Notes: generated from the sequence alone by a model not told the origin. 31,871 nt of DNA from Bacteroidales bacterium (GCA_004552195.1 SFPC01000010.1:1-31871); one strand, 5' to 3'; positions 7,802 to 15,877 are shown, numbered from the stretch's first letter. A program made the numbers and translations.

Positions 7802-8437
7802 TCAATAAGTCGTGGTCTTCTCCATCAACTTTGAAGCCAACATGTCCGCCGCCTGGATGATGTTCACCAGTGCGCATTTGTCCGTTGCGGCGTAGTAGGC
7901 GTAGCGTTGGCTCGTCCCGTTTTCCGCCATGTCGAACATCCCCATGTGCCAGCGGATGGCCAGCATCTCCTCCGGCTTCAGCCGCATATACCAGCTGATC
8001 ATCAGGCACGACTTTTCGCCGTGGCCAAAAGGAAATTCGTCCTTCAGCTCATAGCCGGGGTACGAAACCCACCGTCCGCTTTCGTCCTTTTTCCACCGCT
8101 CCGTGGGGTGGTAAAACTTCACCTTGCACAAATCGTGCAGCAGGGAGGCAATGGCGATGCTCTCCATCGGTATTTCCTCAGTGAAGGGTGAGGTGCCGTT
8201 CTGGATGGCCGGCAGCGCGATGTGCTGGTAAAGTTTCACCGCCGTTTCAAACACGTTGATGGAGTGGAGGCACAGGCCGCCCTCTTCGTTGAGGTGGAAC
8301 GATGCCGAACTGGGTGCGGTGAAGAAGTCGCTGTTTTCCAAATAGGCCAACAGCTTGTCCATCCCTTCGCGGCGGATATGTTCTTTGCAGAGCGCGATGA
8401 AGCGTTCTTTATTCTTAGCTACTGTTTCTTTTTCCAT
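7802..8437 (-). CDS. HD-domain metal-dependent phosphohydrolase-like protein
   Basis: The 211-residue product carries an HD-superfamily core: His58 (CLHSINVF), His101-Asp102 (SLLHDLCKVKFY), His139 (FGHGEKS), His164 (IRWHMGMF) and Asp198 (QAADML). This is the pattern of metal-binding phosphohydrolases that act on nucleotides or RNA 3' ends. There is no signal peptide, so it is cytosolic. Its ATG lies three bases after the stop of cca, which places both in one operon and hints at nucleotide or RNA metabolism. The exact substrate cannot be told from the sequence. Confidence 0.85.
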   Translation of the reverse strand: MEKETVAKNKERFIALCKEHIRREGMDKLLAYLENSDFFTAPSSASFHLNEEGGLCLHSINVFETAVKLYQHIALPAIQNGTSPFTEEIPMESIAIASLLHDLCKVKFYHPTERWKKDESGRWVSYPGYELKDEFPFGHGEKSCLMISWYMRLKPEEMLAIRWHMGMFDMAENGTSQRYAYYAATDKCALVNIIQAADMLASKLMEKTTTY

Positions 8438-8440
8438 GGT

Positions 8441-9880
8441 TCAGAGTTTTTCCTTCAGTTCCAGCCCCATCTTCCGGGCCTGTGCCAGGATAAAGTCGAG
8501 GGCCGGTTGTCGTTCGTTCGGTATTTTCCCGTCAAGTATGGCATCCTTCAGTGCGGACTTCAGCGAGCCTATTTCGCGGCAGGGGGGCAGACCGAACAGG
8601 TGCATGATTTCCTCGCCGTTTACGGGCGGTTGGAAATTGCGGATGCGGTCTTTTTCCTCTATGTCTACGAGCTTTTGGCGCACCGTCTTGAAGTTTTGCA
8701 AGAAGTTCTTTTTCCTTTGTTCATTCTTGCTCGTAATGTCTGCTTCGCAGAGGAGCATCAGGTCGTCAATGTCGTCGCCGGCCTCGAAAAGCAGCCTTCT
8801 GACCGCACTGTCCGTCACAATGTCGTCCGCAATGGCGATAGGCCTCATGTGAAGCCCCACGAGTTTCGCCACATACTTCATCCTGTCGTCCATGGGCAGT
8901 TTCAGTCGGCGGAAGAGCGGAGCAATCATTTTTTCGCCCAGGTAGTTGTGGTTGTGGAACGTCCATCCCACGGTCGGTTCCCACCGTTTGCTGCGCGGTT
9001 TGCCAATGTCGTGGAGCAGTGCCGCCCAGCGCAGGTACAGGTTGTCGCTCTGGGAGGCCACGGTGTCGAGCACCTCCAACGTGTGGTAGAAATTGTTCTT
9101 GTGCGAGCGACCATTGCGCGTTTCCACGCAGTCCAATGCAGCCAGTTCGGGCAGGATGATGGCCAACAGTCCGCACCGGTGCAGCTCTACGAAGCCGCGC
9201 GACGGCGTGGACGTTTTCATGATTTTGTTCAGCTCCTCGATGATGCGCTCCGCACTGATGATGCGGATGCGCTCCTTGTTGCGCTCCAGCGCGTCGAAGG
9301 TTTCCTCCTCGATGACGAAGCGTAGCTGTGTGGCAAAGCGTACGCAGCGCATTATGCGCAGCGGGTCGTCGCTGAAGGTCACGTCCGGGTCGAGTGGGGT
9401 GGCGATGATGCCGTCGCGCAGGTCGAGCAGCCCGTCGAAGGGGTCAATGAGTTCGCCGCGCCGTTGGCTGTTCAGACACACGGCCATGGCATTGATGGTA
9501 AAGTCGCGGCGGTTCTGGTCGTCTTCCAGCGTACCGTTTTCAACGATGGGCTTTCGCGAGTCGTGGGTGTAGCTTTCCTTGCGTGCGCCCACAAACTCCA
9601 CCTCGCGGCCTCGCCATTTCACCTGTGCCGTGCCAAAATTGCGGAACACGGCTAAGTGGGCTCCGCGTCCCAGCTTATGCGCCAAGGCTTCGGCCATCTC
9701 GATGCCGCTGCCCACCACCACCACATCGATGTCGTTCGTGGGCCGTTCGAGAAACAGGTCGCGCACGTAGCCGCCCACCAAGTAACATTCGCAGCCCTTC
9801 TCGTCGGCTGTTTCCGTAATCTTGGCGAACACCTCGTCGTCAATCTTCGCTAATATCTCTTCTTTCGTCAGCAGTTTCAT
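8441..9880 (-). CDS. cca: CCA tRNA nucleotidyltransferase with HD domain
   Basis: This 479-residue class II nucleotidyltransferase adds or repairs the 3' CCA end of tRNAs. The catalytic head shows LVGGYVRDLFL (Gly36-Gly37) and the metal-binding pair Asp50-x-Asp52 (TNDIDVVVV). RRDFTINAM (124-132) and DDPLRIMRCVRF (171-182) are the base- and ribose-recognition motifs of the family. A C-terminal HD domain (YHTLEV, then ALLHDIGKPRSK with His290-Asp291) is as in many bacterial CCA enzymes. Length and motif order are normal. It sits between a lipoprotein gene (12-base gap) and the HD gene (3-base gap). A poly(A) polymerase of the same fold is the only alternative; the CCA enzyme is far more likely in this phylum. 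Confidence 0.93.
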   Translation of the reverse strand: MKLLTKEEILAKIDDEVFAKITETADEKGCECYLVGGYVRDLFLERPTNDIDVVVVGSGIEMAEALAHKLGRGAHLAVFRNFGTAQVKWRGREVEFVGARKESYTHDSRKPIVENGTLEDDQNRRDFTINAMAVCLNSQRRGELIDPFDGLLDLRDGIIATPLDPDVTFSDDPLRIMRCVRFATQLRFVIEEETFDALERNKERIRIISAERIIEELNKIMKTSTPSRGFVELHRCGLLAIILPELAALDCVETRNGRSHKNNFYHTLEVLDTVASQSDNLYLRWAALLHDIGKPRSKRWEPTVGWTFHNHNYLGEKMIAPLFRRLKLPMDDRMKYVAKLVGLHMRPIAIADDIVTDSAVRRLLFEAGDDIDDLMLLCEADITSKNEQRKKNFLQNFKTVRQKLVDIEEKDRIRNFQPPVNGEEIMHLFGLPPCREIGSLKSALKDAILDGKIPNERQPALDFILAQARKMGLELKEKL

Positions 9881-9892
9881 GCGGTTGTGCTT

Positions 9893-10309
9893 TTATTTAT
9901 GCTGACTGTAATACGATTGTCTGACCAGTCGGAGGGTGTAGCTGCTTTGGTAGGTGTAGTCGTCTACATCGAGCACCATGTAGTCGTCATCAATGCTTCG
10001 TACGTAGGCCACTATCTCCGGGTTGTACGAGTTAAAGTAAATGTATAGCTCGCGCCCCCTTCTGTCCCAACTTCCACTTTCATAAAGACCATCATAGCCT
10101 TGTGCCATAAACCCACCGTTGGTGTAGAAGGTCCAATAGTCGCCGGGGCGGTAGTTGCAGTTGTAGCTGCCCGTTACTTCCACGATGCGCCAGTCGCCGA
10201 ACACGTCGGTGTGGCGAGCGTCCCACCAGTCTTCTTCACAGCCTGTCAGCGTGAGCAGACAGATGGCGGAGAGTATGAGGTGCATGAGCAGATGTTTCTG
10301 TTTTTCCAT
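9893..10309 (-). CDS. Small outer-membrane or periplasmic lipoprotein, lipocalin-like
   Basis: The chosen start at 10309 gives MEKQKHLLMHLILSAICLLTLTGC, a signal peptide ending in a lipobox with the lipid-modified Cys24. An in-frame ATG at 10333 would add eight residues. The mature part is rich in aromatic and acidic residues. It contains FGDWRIVEVTG, which resembles the G-x-W opening of lipocalin-like beta barrels, followed by alternating short strands (YWTFYTNGGFM, ELYIYFNSY, YMVLDVDDY). No function can be assigned. It heads the unit that continues into cca, probably from the TACCTTTG box near 10515. Confidence 0.75.
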   Translation of the reverse strand: MEKQKHLLMHLILSAICLLTLTGCEEDWWDARHTDVFGDWRIVEVTGSYNCNYRPGDYWTFYTNGGFMAQGYDGLYESGSWDRRGRELYIYFNSYNPEIVAYVRSIDDDYMVLDVDDYTYQSSYTLRLVRQSYYSQHK

Positions 10310-10510
10310 GTAGTTGTTTGTTTGAGGGTTCATAGTGTATGTGTATTGTCAGTGATGTTACATGAAGTGATAGGTGATCTTGGGAGAATAAACGGCCGTT
10401 TGGGGGAAGGGGCAGGATGCGTTCGACTGGCTTGCCGGTCCGGCGGTGGTCTTCTTCGGGTCGGTAATTCCCACGGGGGTGAGTATTGTTCTCCCGGTGG
10501 CATCCCACGG

Positions 10511-10518
10511 CAAAGGTA
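10511..10518 (-). promoter_or_regulatory. Candidate -7 box TACCTTTG for the lipoprotein-cca unit
   Basis: TACCTTTG on the minus strand matches TAnnTTTG. A start a few bases downstream would give a leader of about 195 bases before the ATG at 10309. The first 120 bases of that leader (about 10390-10510) are markedly GC-richer than the surrounding intergenic DNA and contain repeated CCGTGGGA and GGACCGGC-like segments that could fold. I recognise no known riboswitch in it. Confidence 0.5.
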
Positions 10519-10646
10519 CTATTTTCTGCGGATGTTCCGTATAATTGTGCTTTTTTCTACCTTTCCAATCGCCCATTTTGGGGCTTTGAGAACCGATGAG
10601 TTGCGTTTCAAACGGTCTTCTTCACCTTTTTTGCAGTCAAAACAAT

Positions 10647-10728
10647 TCAAATTTACAATTTTCATACTTATTATACTGTGAATTTTGTATACTAAATCAT
10701 ATACAAACGTGTCAAATTCACAATTTTC
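10647..10728. repeat. 17-bp direct repeat flanking the left lox-like site
   Basis: TCAAATTTACAATTTTC at 10647-10663 recurs as TCAAATTCACAATTTTC at 10712-10728, 16 of 17 bases identical and 65 bp apart. The left copy of the palindromic site (10685-10706) lies between them. A 71-codon minus-strand frame starting with GTG at 10734 crosses this area and ends at the TACCTTTG box, but it resembles nothing known. Confidence 0.6.
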
Positions 10729-11398
10729 TGCCACGTGGCGGTAAGACAGGCGGATGAATGAAGGATGACTGACTGTTGTTTGTTATCGTTCATTAGTTTT
10801 CTATTCAAAATCATAGGAAAATGAAACGGTATGAAACTTTGAACGATATGTTTCGGGTAAAAAGACGTATATATAGGAAAATATCACGTTTTTAAACGTT
10901 CAATTCGTAAATTCGAACTGTTGTTTTTCGGCAGGGTAACTGACAAATGGTTGGTTTGCCGGTGCTGTTGCCGTAACTCGCCAGGCGGATACCTGTAGTT
11001 CCCTGCATTTTCATCGTTCCTTTTCGACCCAACATCCCAACTCGGCGATTAGAATTAACAACTCGCCGATTAGATTTGCCGACTCGCCGATTAGATTTGC
11101 CGACTCGCCGACTTGTTCATCCAACTCGGTGACTTGTTCATCCAACTCGGTGACTTGTAATTTCAATATGACGACTTTCTCCGGATGTTCGCCGACAAAA
11201 ATGTTCTGTTCGTCGTGAAGTATTGGCATTATGTAGTCAAAAATTCCACATTGCCCGCCCATGCAATACGTACTTTCCAATCCTTGATCAAAGGTTTGAT
11301 AATTTTAGCCTGACATGCCTTCTTCGTACAAAGCGACCTTTTTAATTCATGAATTCTATATCCAGATTTGTCACGTTTGTATACTAAATCATATACAA
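10685..11398. mobile_element. Candidate 0.7-kb integrated cassette or MITE-like element bounded by lox-like sites
   Basis: Two identical 22-bp sites, at 10685-10706 and 11377-11398, read TTGTATA, CTAAATCA, TATACAA: 7-bp inverted arms around an asymmetric 8-bp spacer in the same orientation. Inside the segment the arms extend further. TATACAAACGTGTCAAAT at 10700-10717 is the inverted complement of 11366-11383 with one mismatch in 18. Outside the segment the flanks differ. This is the layout expected either for a tyrosine-recombinase-type insertion (8-bp crossover kept as a direct repeat) or for a small transposon-like element with 18-bp terminal inverted repeats and an 8-bp target duplication. 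The 684-bp interior has no recombinase gene. It holds the perfect palindrome GCCACGTGGC (10730-10739), a 21-bp tandem array and one weak minus-strand frame (11011-11280). Confidence 0.5.
11038..11163. repeat. 21-bp tandem repeat array, six units
   Basis: Units begin at 11038, 11059, 11080, 11101, 11122 and 11143, each opening CAACTCGGCGA, CGACTCGCCGA or a close variant. Each unit differs from its neighbours by a few bases, in pairs (two ending GATTTGC, two GTTCATC). Read on the minus strand, the period gives heptads (TELDEQV twice, GESANLI twice, GELLILI) inside a frame at 11011-11280 whose outermost start is TTG. A coiled-coil micro-protein is conceivable, but no start signal supports it. 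The spacer-less 21-bp period rules out CRISPR. Confidence 0.75.
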
Positions 11399-11488
11399 TG
11401 TATTAAAAATCTAAAATTTACCCCCCCCGATAAGCAAGTGTAAACACTATTTTTGTACGAATAACAAAGAAAATTCAAAAGTAAACCC

Positions 11489-11496
11489 TAACTTTG
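11489..11496 (+). promoter_or_regulatory. Candidate -7 box TAACTTTG for the fimbrial operon
   Basis: TAACTTTG fits the Bacteroidetes -7 consensus TAnnTTTG and is followed by GCGACACG, where transcription should start. The leader to the ATG at 11690 would be about 190 bases and AT-rich. No convincing -33 TTTG at 19-21 bases is seen. A run of eight C residues lies 60 bases upstream (11421-11428), and the right lox-like site is about 90 bases upstream. It would serve the whole plus-strand gene set from 11690 onward. Confidence 0.5.
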
Positions 11497-11689
11497 CGAC
11501 ACGAAAACAGAAATTCCGGCTTTCTTATATAGCTAAATGTACAGAAACTAACTCTCCTCTGACACTTCTATGGATTGACAACTATATATATACAGAATAG
11601 TCCTTGAAAAGAATAATCGTATTCCCAACTTATACGCACCCTAATCGGTGTTTAAACTTATAAAAGCAAACTTTTCTAATTGCACGCTC

Positions 11690-12283
11690 ATGAACGTGAT
11701 AAGTAAATACGGCCTGCTGTGTATCCTTTTCTGGATGAGTTGCTTCGTGGCACACAGCCAGCAGATGGCGGTGAAAACCAATCTGCTCTACGATGCCACC
11801 ACCTCGCCCAACCTCGGTTTCGAGATGAAGCTGGGTGAGAAGTGGACGGGGCAGCTCGTGGCCGGCCTGAATGTGTGGGACATCAACTCCTCTAAAAACC
11901 GCAAGTGGCGACATGTGTTGGTGCAGCCCGAAATGCGTTACTGGCTCTGCGAACCCTTTGCCGGCCACTTCTTCGGCGCACACCTGCTCTATACCCACTA
12001 CAACGCAGGCAACGTGAAATTGCCCTTCGGCCTGTGGAGCGGACTGAAAAATCACCGATACCAAGGCGACCTGGGCGGCATCGGCGTGGCCTACGGTTAC
12101 AGCTGGATGATAGACAACCGCTGGAGCGTGGAAGCCTCTGTGGGCGTGGGCTACGGCATTACGCATTATAAGAAATACGACTGCGAACATTGCGGCACGT
12201 TCTATGGCACGGAAACGAAACACCTGTTCATGCCAACCAAACTCGCCGTGTCCATCGTTTACTATCCGGGACGTAAAAAATAA
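11690..12283 (+). CDS. DUF3575 outer-membrane protein, first gene of the fimbrial operon
   Basis: The ATG at 11690 gives a signal peptide (MNVISKYGLLCILFWMSCFVAHS) with cleavage before QQMAVKTNLLYDA; starting at 11648 would add 14 poorly fitting residues. The mature part shows DUF3575 signatures: MAVKTNLLYDATTSPNLGFE, RHVLVQPEMRYW, the beta-strand pair around GHFFGAHLLYTHYN, and YGYSWMIDNRWSVEASVGVGYG. Predicted strands alternate as in a small beta barrel. DUF3575 proteins typically precede DUF3868/OmpA-like proteins in Bacteroidales fimbrial clusters. A role in fimbrial export or cell-surface anchoring is inferred from that association only. The gap to the next gene is 72 bases. Confidence 0.88.
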   Translation: MNVISKYGLLCILFWMSCFVAHSQQMAVKTNLLYDATTSPNLGFEMKLGEKWTGQLVAGLNVWDINSSKNRKWRHVLVQPEMRYWLCEPFAGHFFGAHLLYTHYNAGNVKLPFGLWSGLKNHRYQGDLGGIGVAYGYSWMIDNRWSVEASVGVGYGITHYKKYDCEHCGTFYGTETKHLFMPTKLAVSIVYYPGRKK

Positions 12284-12355
12284 CTCAGTGGCGGCAGGTG
12301 GGCATATCGGTTTTGCCATCAACTTGTTCCGCTCCAATCCTGTAATTCCTACGAT

Positions 12356-13741
12356 ATGAAAATGAAGATTCAACATATTGTGTCAGTGCTCGTAGCATGG
12401 CTCTTCTGTCTCGGCACATTGCCCGCCGAAGCACAAAAGAGTGGGGCAGACCTTCGCGTTCTCAGCCACGAATGGGTGGACAGTGAGTCGCTGCGCTTGC
12501 GCTTCGCTCTCACGGCGGCCGACACCTTGGCGGGAAGCGACTATGCTGTGGTGTACACCCCCTTGCTGTTCGACCAGCAGGGCGACACGCTGCGACTCTC
12601 TCCCGTCATTTTCCGTGGCAAACGCAACCGTCGCCGCGTGGAGCGCCACCGTTACTACGGCGAGCAGGCCGGGCCGGCCTGTCCCGAACCCTCCGTGGGC
12701 GACACGCTGTGGTACGAACGCCTCATCACCCTCAGCGAAGCCCCCTGGCTCCATGAAGGCCGGTTGTGCGTGGAGGTGGAGGCTGAAAGAGAGGGCTGTT
12801 GCCGCGTGGAGGCATTGCCCACAGACCGGCTGGGCTGCTTGGCATATATTCCGCCCTTTGTACCCGCCATTCTCCCCGTGGAGGACAACACGGGCAAGGC
12901 GGGCGAGCTGCAACGCACCAACCCCGTGCTGCAACACATCTCGAAATACCGCCCTTATGACGAAACGCGCATCCTCCGCAAGGAGAGCGATATGCTCTTT
13001 GTCAACTTCCCCCTCGACAAGACCACACTGCTCCACGACTTCCGTTCCAATGGTCCTACGCTCGACACCATCGTGAGCATCACGCGCCAAATCATGGCCG
13101 ACACCACCTCGACCGTGAAACTCATCCAGATTATCGGTCTGGCATCCGTGGAGGGCAGCATCAAACACAACTGCTGGTTGGCCGAAAACCGTGCCATCGC
13201 CCTGCGCACTTATGTGCAGGAGCGCGTGCCTTCATCTAACGCCCTCTACGAGATATGCAACGGTTGTGAAGGTTGGAGCGAGCTGCGCGACCAGATCAAC
13301 GATTCCGACTTTGAAGGCAAGGAGGGACTGCTCGACATCATTGACCACACGGCGGATGCCAACGAGCGGGAACGACTGATGAAGCGTTACCAAGGCGGCA
13401 AGCCCTGGGCTTACGTGAAAGAGCACATCCTGCAAGACCAACGTAACTCAGGTTACCTGCGCATCTACTACGACTATGTACCCGACACCGCCGCCGCTAC
13501 CATCAATGCCGCTTCGGAACTGCTGCGGCAGGACAAGGCGGACGAAGCCCTGGCTCAACTCCGCACGGTGCAGGCCGACCCGCGTTCGTGGAACGCGCTC
13601 GGTACCGCGCTCTACCTGACGGGACAGGAGGCCGAAGGCATGGACTTCATCCGCCGAGCCGCATCACAGGGCAATGCGCAGGCCATCGAGAACCTCCGGC
13701 AGATGGAGGCTATCGCCACGGCACGCGAAGCAGCCTGGTAG
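12356..13741 (+). CDS. DUF3868 / OmpA-like fimbria-associated envelope protein
   Basis: A signal peptide (MKMKIQHIVSVLVAWLFCLGTLPAEA) is followed by a DUF3868-type N-terminal region up to about residue 170. Next comes an OmpA-like segment opening FVNFPLDKTTLLHDFRSN (about 217-235) and continuing IIGLASVEGSIKHNCWLAENRAIALRTYV (about 259-287), the region that in this fold contacts peptidoglycan. The tail (about 385-450) holds a TPR-like helix pair (SELLRQDKADEALAQLRTV, ALGTALYLTGQEAEGMDFI). Relatives pair with DUF3575 and Mfa/Fim genes, as here. I infer a periplasmic or outer-membrane structural part of the fimbrial assembly apparatus. Length and domain order are typical. Confidence 0.85.
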   Translation: MKMKIQHIVSVLVAWLFCLGTLPAEAQKSGADLRVLSHEWVDSESLRLRFALTAADTLAGSDYAVVYTPLLFDQQGDTLRLSPVIFRGKRNRRRVERHRYYGEQAGPACPEPSVGDTLWYERLITLSEAPWLHEGRLCVEVEAEREGCCRVEALPTDRLGCLAYIPPFVPAILPVEDNTGKAGELQRTNPVLQHISKYRPYDETRILRKESDMLFVNFPLDKTTLLHDFRSNGPTLDTIVSITRQIMADTTSTVKLIQIIGLASVEGSIKHNCWLAENRAIALRTYVQERVPSSNALYEICNGCEGWSELRDQINDSDFEGKEGLLDIIDHTADANERERLMKRYQGGKPWAYVKEHILQDQRNSGYLRIYYDYVPDTAAATINAASELLRQDKADEALAQLRTVQADPRSWNALGTALYLTGQEAEGMDFIRRAASQGNAQAIENLRQMEAIATAREAAW

Positions 13742-13756
13742 GTGGCCGCCGGGGCA

Positions 13757-13788
13757 ATAGCTCTCTATAGCTTGCTATAGCTCTCTAT
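13757..13788. repeat. 20-bp-period direct repeat before the major fimbrillin gene
   Basis: ATAGCTCTCTAT occurs at 13757-13768 and 13777-13788, exactly 20 bp apart, in the 106-base gap before the fimbrillin gene. A second gap of the operon (18143-18176) also holds a 20-bp-period repeat that starts ATAG. The overlapping CTATAG palindromes allow weak pairing. Possible roles are RNA processing or slippage; nothing decides between them. Confidence 0.6.
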
Positions 13789-13847
13789 CCAACAAATCAC
13801 TTTAGAAACAATTATCTTTTATTTATTCACTCAAAACTTTTAAAGTT

Positions 13848-15638
13848 ATGAAGTATTTTAATCAATTTACCGGATTCAGTGCATTGCTGCTGGCCGGTAC
13901 CATGGGCTTTGCCGCTTGTTCTTCTGACGACGAGGTGGCAGACGTGAACCCTTCCTACGATGGTTCGAGCGTTAAAGCACAGTTCTCTATCAACATTCCT
14001 GCAAACATGGGCAAGAGTGGCCGTATGTCCGCTGGCCAGGCTCAGCAGAATGGAGATGATTTCCTTGGCATGGGTAAGATTACCATGTTTCCCTTGGTGA
14101 TAACTGCCGCCCCTATCAATAATGATGATGTAGCTGCGCAGAAGAGAAGCACTAACCCCACGCTGGGCGACATCGCTGGCGGTACTTCTGGCTGGGACAA
14201 CGCCAGCATCCACGCCAAGGTGTACAAGGATGTGCAGTTCAATTTGGGTACAAACTATGCTTTGTTCTATGCCGAAGGCACACACGCTGCTACTGAAAAC
14301 TGCGGGCTCAACCCTTCTTATGCTTCTACGGGTTCGCCCATCGGCTCTATCGGTTTCTCTTTGGATGCCCCTTATACAGCCAATGATGAAGCCCAGACCT
14401 ATTTGGTTGAGGTGCTCACCAATATTGCTCAAGAACTTGCAACCCAAGGAGCAACCTATGCAGGTCTGAAAACACTGGAAGAGACCTTCAAGGCCAAGGT
14501 TAATGGAGAATACAAAATCATTGCCGGTTCTTCCCAGAATATCCTGGCTATGGCAGCCAATCTGTATGCCAGCTGTAAGAAAGGTGTTACCGAGGATGCC
14601 ACTGCTGCTGCTGGTTATACAGCTGTAATGAATAAGGTGAAAGACTACTTCACGGTTTCTGGTGAAGACGTAGTAAACGGTTTTAAAACTGATGCTACTG
14701 GTTATAAAACAGGTGCCGATAACTACCCCAACGTTTGTAAGGTGCCCGATGGTTCTGTGGCCGTTCAGTTCGTAGAGGCATCAAATGCATTCGTATCTGC
14801 TACTTATAACATGGGGGCTGCCTACAACAACTGGAGCATTACTAAACCTGACACTTATCGCAAGCCCTCGTCACTCTACTATTTTGTTCAGACTCCTGTC
14901 AAGACAAGAGATACGGAATGGCTGAATGACAATCTTGCCGGTAAAAGCGCATGGAACGATGTGGTTTCAGAATACAGTGGTACAAAGGTAACAGCTTCTA
15001 CCCGTTCTATGATTTTGGAAAAGCCCGTGCAGTATGGTGTTGCTGCTTTGGCAACTGATGTAGTGGCTAGTTCTTTAACCCTTAAGGATGAGAAGGGCGA
15101 TGACAAGAACATTACGGATAAATTGACCATTACCGGTATCATCATTGGCGGACAGAAGGATGTTGACTGGAAATTCCAACCTGCCGCAGGTTCCGCGGAA
15201 TACGTTGTTTACGACAAGATGTTCTGCTACGATGAGAATGGAGCCGCTACTAATCCCCAATTGAGCACTACAAGTCTGGCGAAAAAGAACTATACTCTCT
15301 TGCTGGAATCACAATCTAACACAGCCGTCAATGTGGCCATCGAATTTGAAAACAAGATGGAAGACTTCTATGGTAAGGACCACATGTTGATTGCCAAAGG
15401 CACCAAGTTCTATCTGTTGGCCAAGTTGAATCCGGCTGCTGGCACAGGGGTAACGGATAATCCGGGTAAGAGCACGGTATTCCTTCAGGACTACTTGACT
15501 ACAGCCAAATTCACTGTAACCAGCCTGAAGAATGCTTACAATATCATTCCCGACCTCCGTTCTCCGAAACTCGAATTCGGTCTGTCTGTGGACCTCGAAT
15601 GGCAGAATGGTATGGACTTTGAAGTAACTGTTGAATAA
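13848..15638 (+). CDS. Major fimbrillin-like lipoprotein (Mfa1 family)
   Basis: The ATG at 13848 gives MKYFNQFTGFSALLLAGTMGFAAC, a lipoprotein signal with lipid-modified Cys24 followed by SSDDE. At 596 residues it is similar to Porphyromonas Mfa1 (about 560). Its end (GLSVDLEWQNGMDFEVTVE) closely resembles the Mfa1 C-terminal strand, which in this pilus class takes part in donor-strand subunit joining. Alternating hydrophobic strands such as NVAIEFENKM, AKFTVTSLKNAYNIIPDL and LTITGIIIGG suit the two-domain immunoglobulin-like pilin fold. Pilins of this class travel as lipoproteins and are trimmed at the surface by an Arg-specific protease; Arg59 in GKSGRMSAGQ is one possible site. Position after the DUF3575/DUF3868 pair and before an Mfa2 anchor supports the call. 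Confidence 0.85.
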   Translation: MKYFNQFTGFSALLLAGTMGFAACSSDDEVADVNPSYDGSSVKAQFSINIPANMGKSGRMSAGQAQQNGDDFLGMGKITMFPLVITAAPINNDDVAAQKRSTNPTLGDIAGGTSGWDNASIHAKVYKDVQFNLGTNYALFYAEGTHAATENCGLNPSYASTGSPIGSIGFSLDAPYTANDEAQTYLVEVLTNIAQELATQGATYAGLKTLEETFKAKVNGEYKIIAGSSQNILAMAANLYASCKKGVTEDATAAAGYTAVMNKVKDYFTVSGEDVVNGFKTDATGYKTGADNYPNVCKVPDGSVAVQFVEASNAFVSATYNMGAAYNNWSITKPDTYRKPSSLYYFVQTPVKTRDTEWLNDNLAGKSAWNDVVSEYSGTKVTASTRSMILEKPVQYGVAALATDVVASSLTLKDEKGDDKNITDKLTITGIIIGGQKDVDWKFQPAAGSAEYVVYDKMFCYDENGAATNPQLSTTSLAKKNYTLLLESQSNTAVNVAIEFENKMEDFYGKDHMLIAKGTKFYLLAKLNPAAGTGVTDNPGKSTVFLQDYLTTAKFTVTSLKNAYNIIPDLRSPKLEFGLSVDLEWQNGMDFEVTVE

Positions 15639-15671
15639 CTCGTGAATTTCTCTTTGATGAGATAATCTCTC

Positions 15672-15748
15672 CACTCCCCCGCAAGCGGGCCACGGCAGCG
15701 CGGCGGGAGAGTGTCACCACAGGGCTGCCGGCCGGGGACGGCCGGCAG
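15672..15748 (+). other. Two strong GC-rich stem-loops between fimbrillin and anchor genes
   Basis: CACTCCCCCGC (15672-15682) pairs with GCGGGAGAGTG (15703-15713), 10 of 11 bases. It is followed by a perfect 9-bp stem, CTGCCGGCC (15725-15733) with GGCCGGCAG (15740-15748), around a 6-base loop. Neither is followed by a T-run. They lie 34 bases after the fimbrillin stop. Such stems between a structural subunit and its minor partners often protect the upstream mRNA or attenuate read-through; that role is inferred. Confidence 0.6.
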
Positions 15749-15877
15749 TTCACTACAAAATTGACCGGCGTAACATAGGAATGGAAGCCGGTGGCCGATA
15801 CGTTTTGGATTGTTCGGCATTTCGCTGATAAGACAATGCGCATGGGCTGTTCCTTACAAACCAATACCTATCACTTT

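Noticed and set aside
10519..10734. 71-codon minus-strand frame crossing the left lox-like site
   Set aside because: Starts with GTG, has no recognisable domain, and runs through the AT-rich direct repeats and the palindromic site; more likely non-coding.
11038..11163. CRISPR array
   Set aside because: The period is 21 bp with no spacers: neighbouring units are directly joined and diverge gradually. No cas genes nearby.
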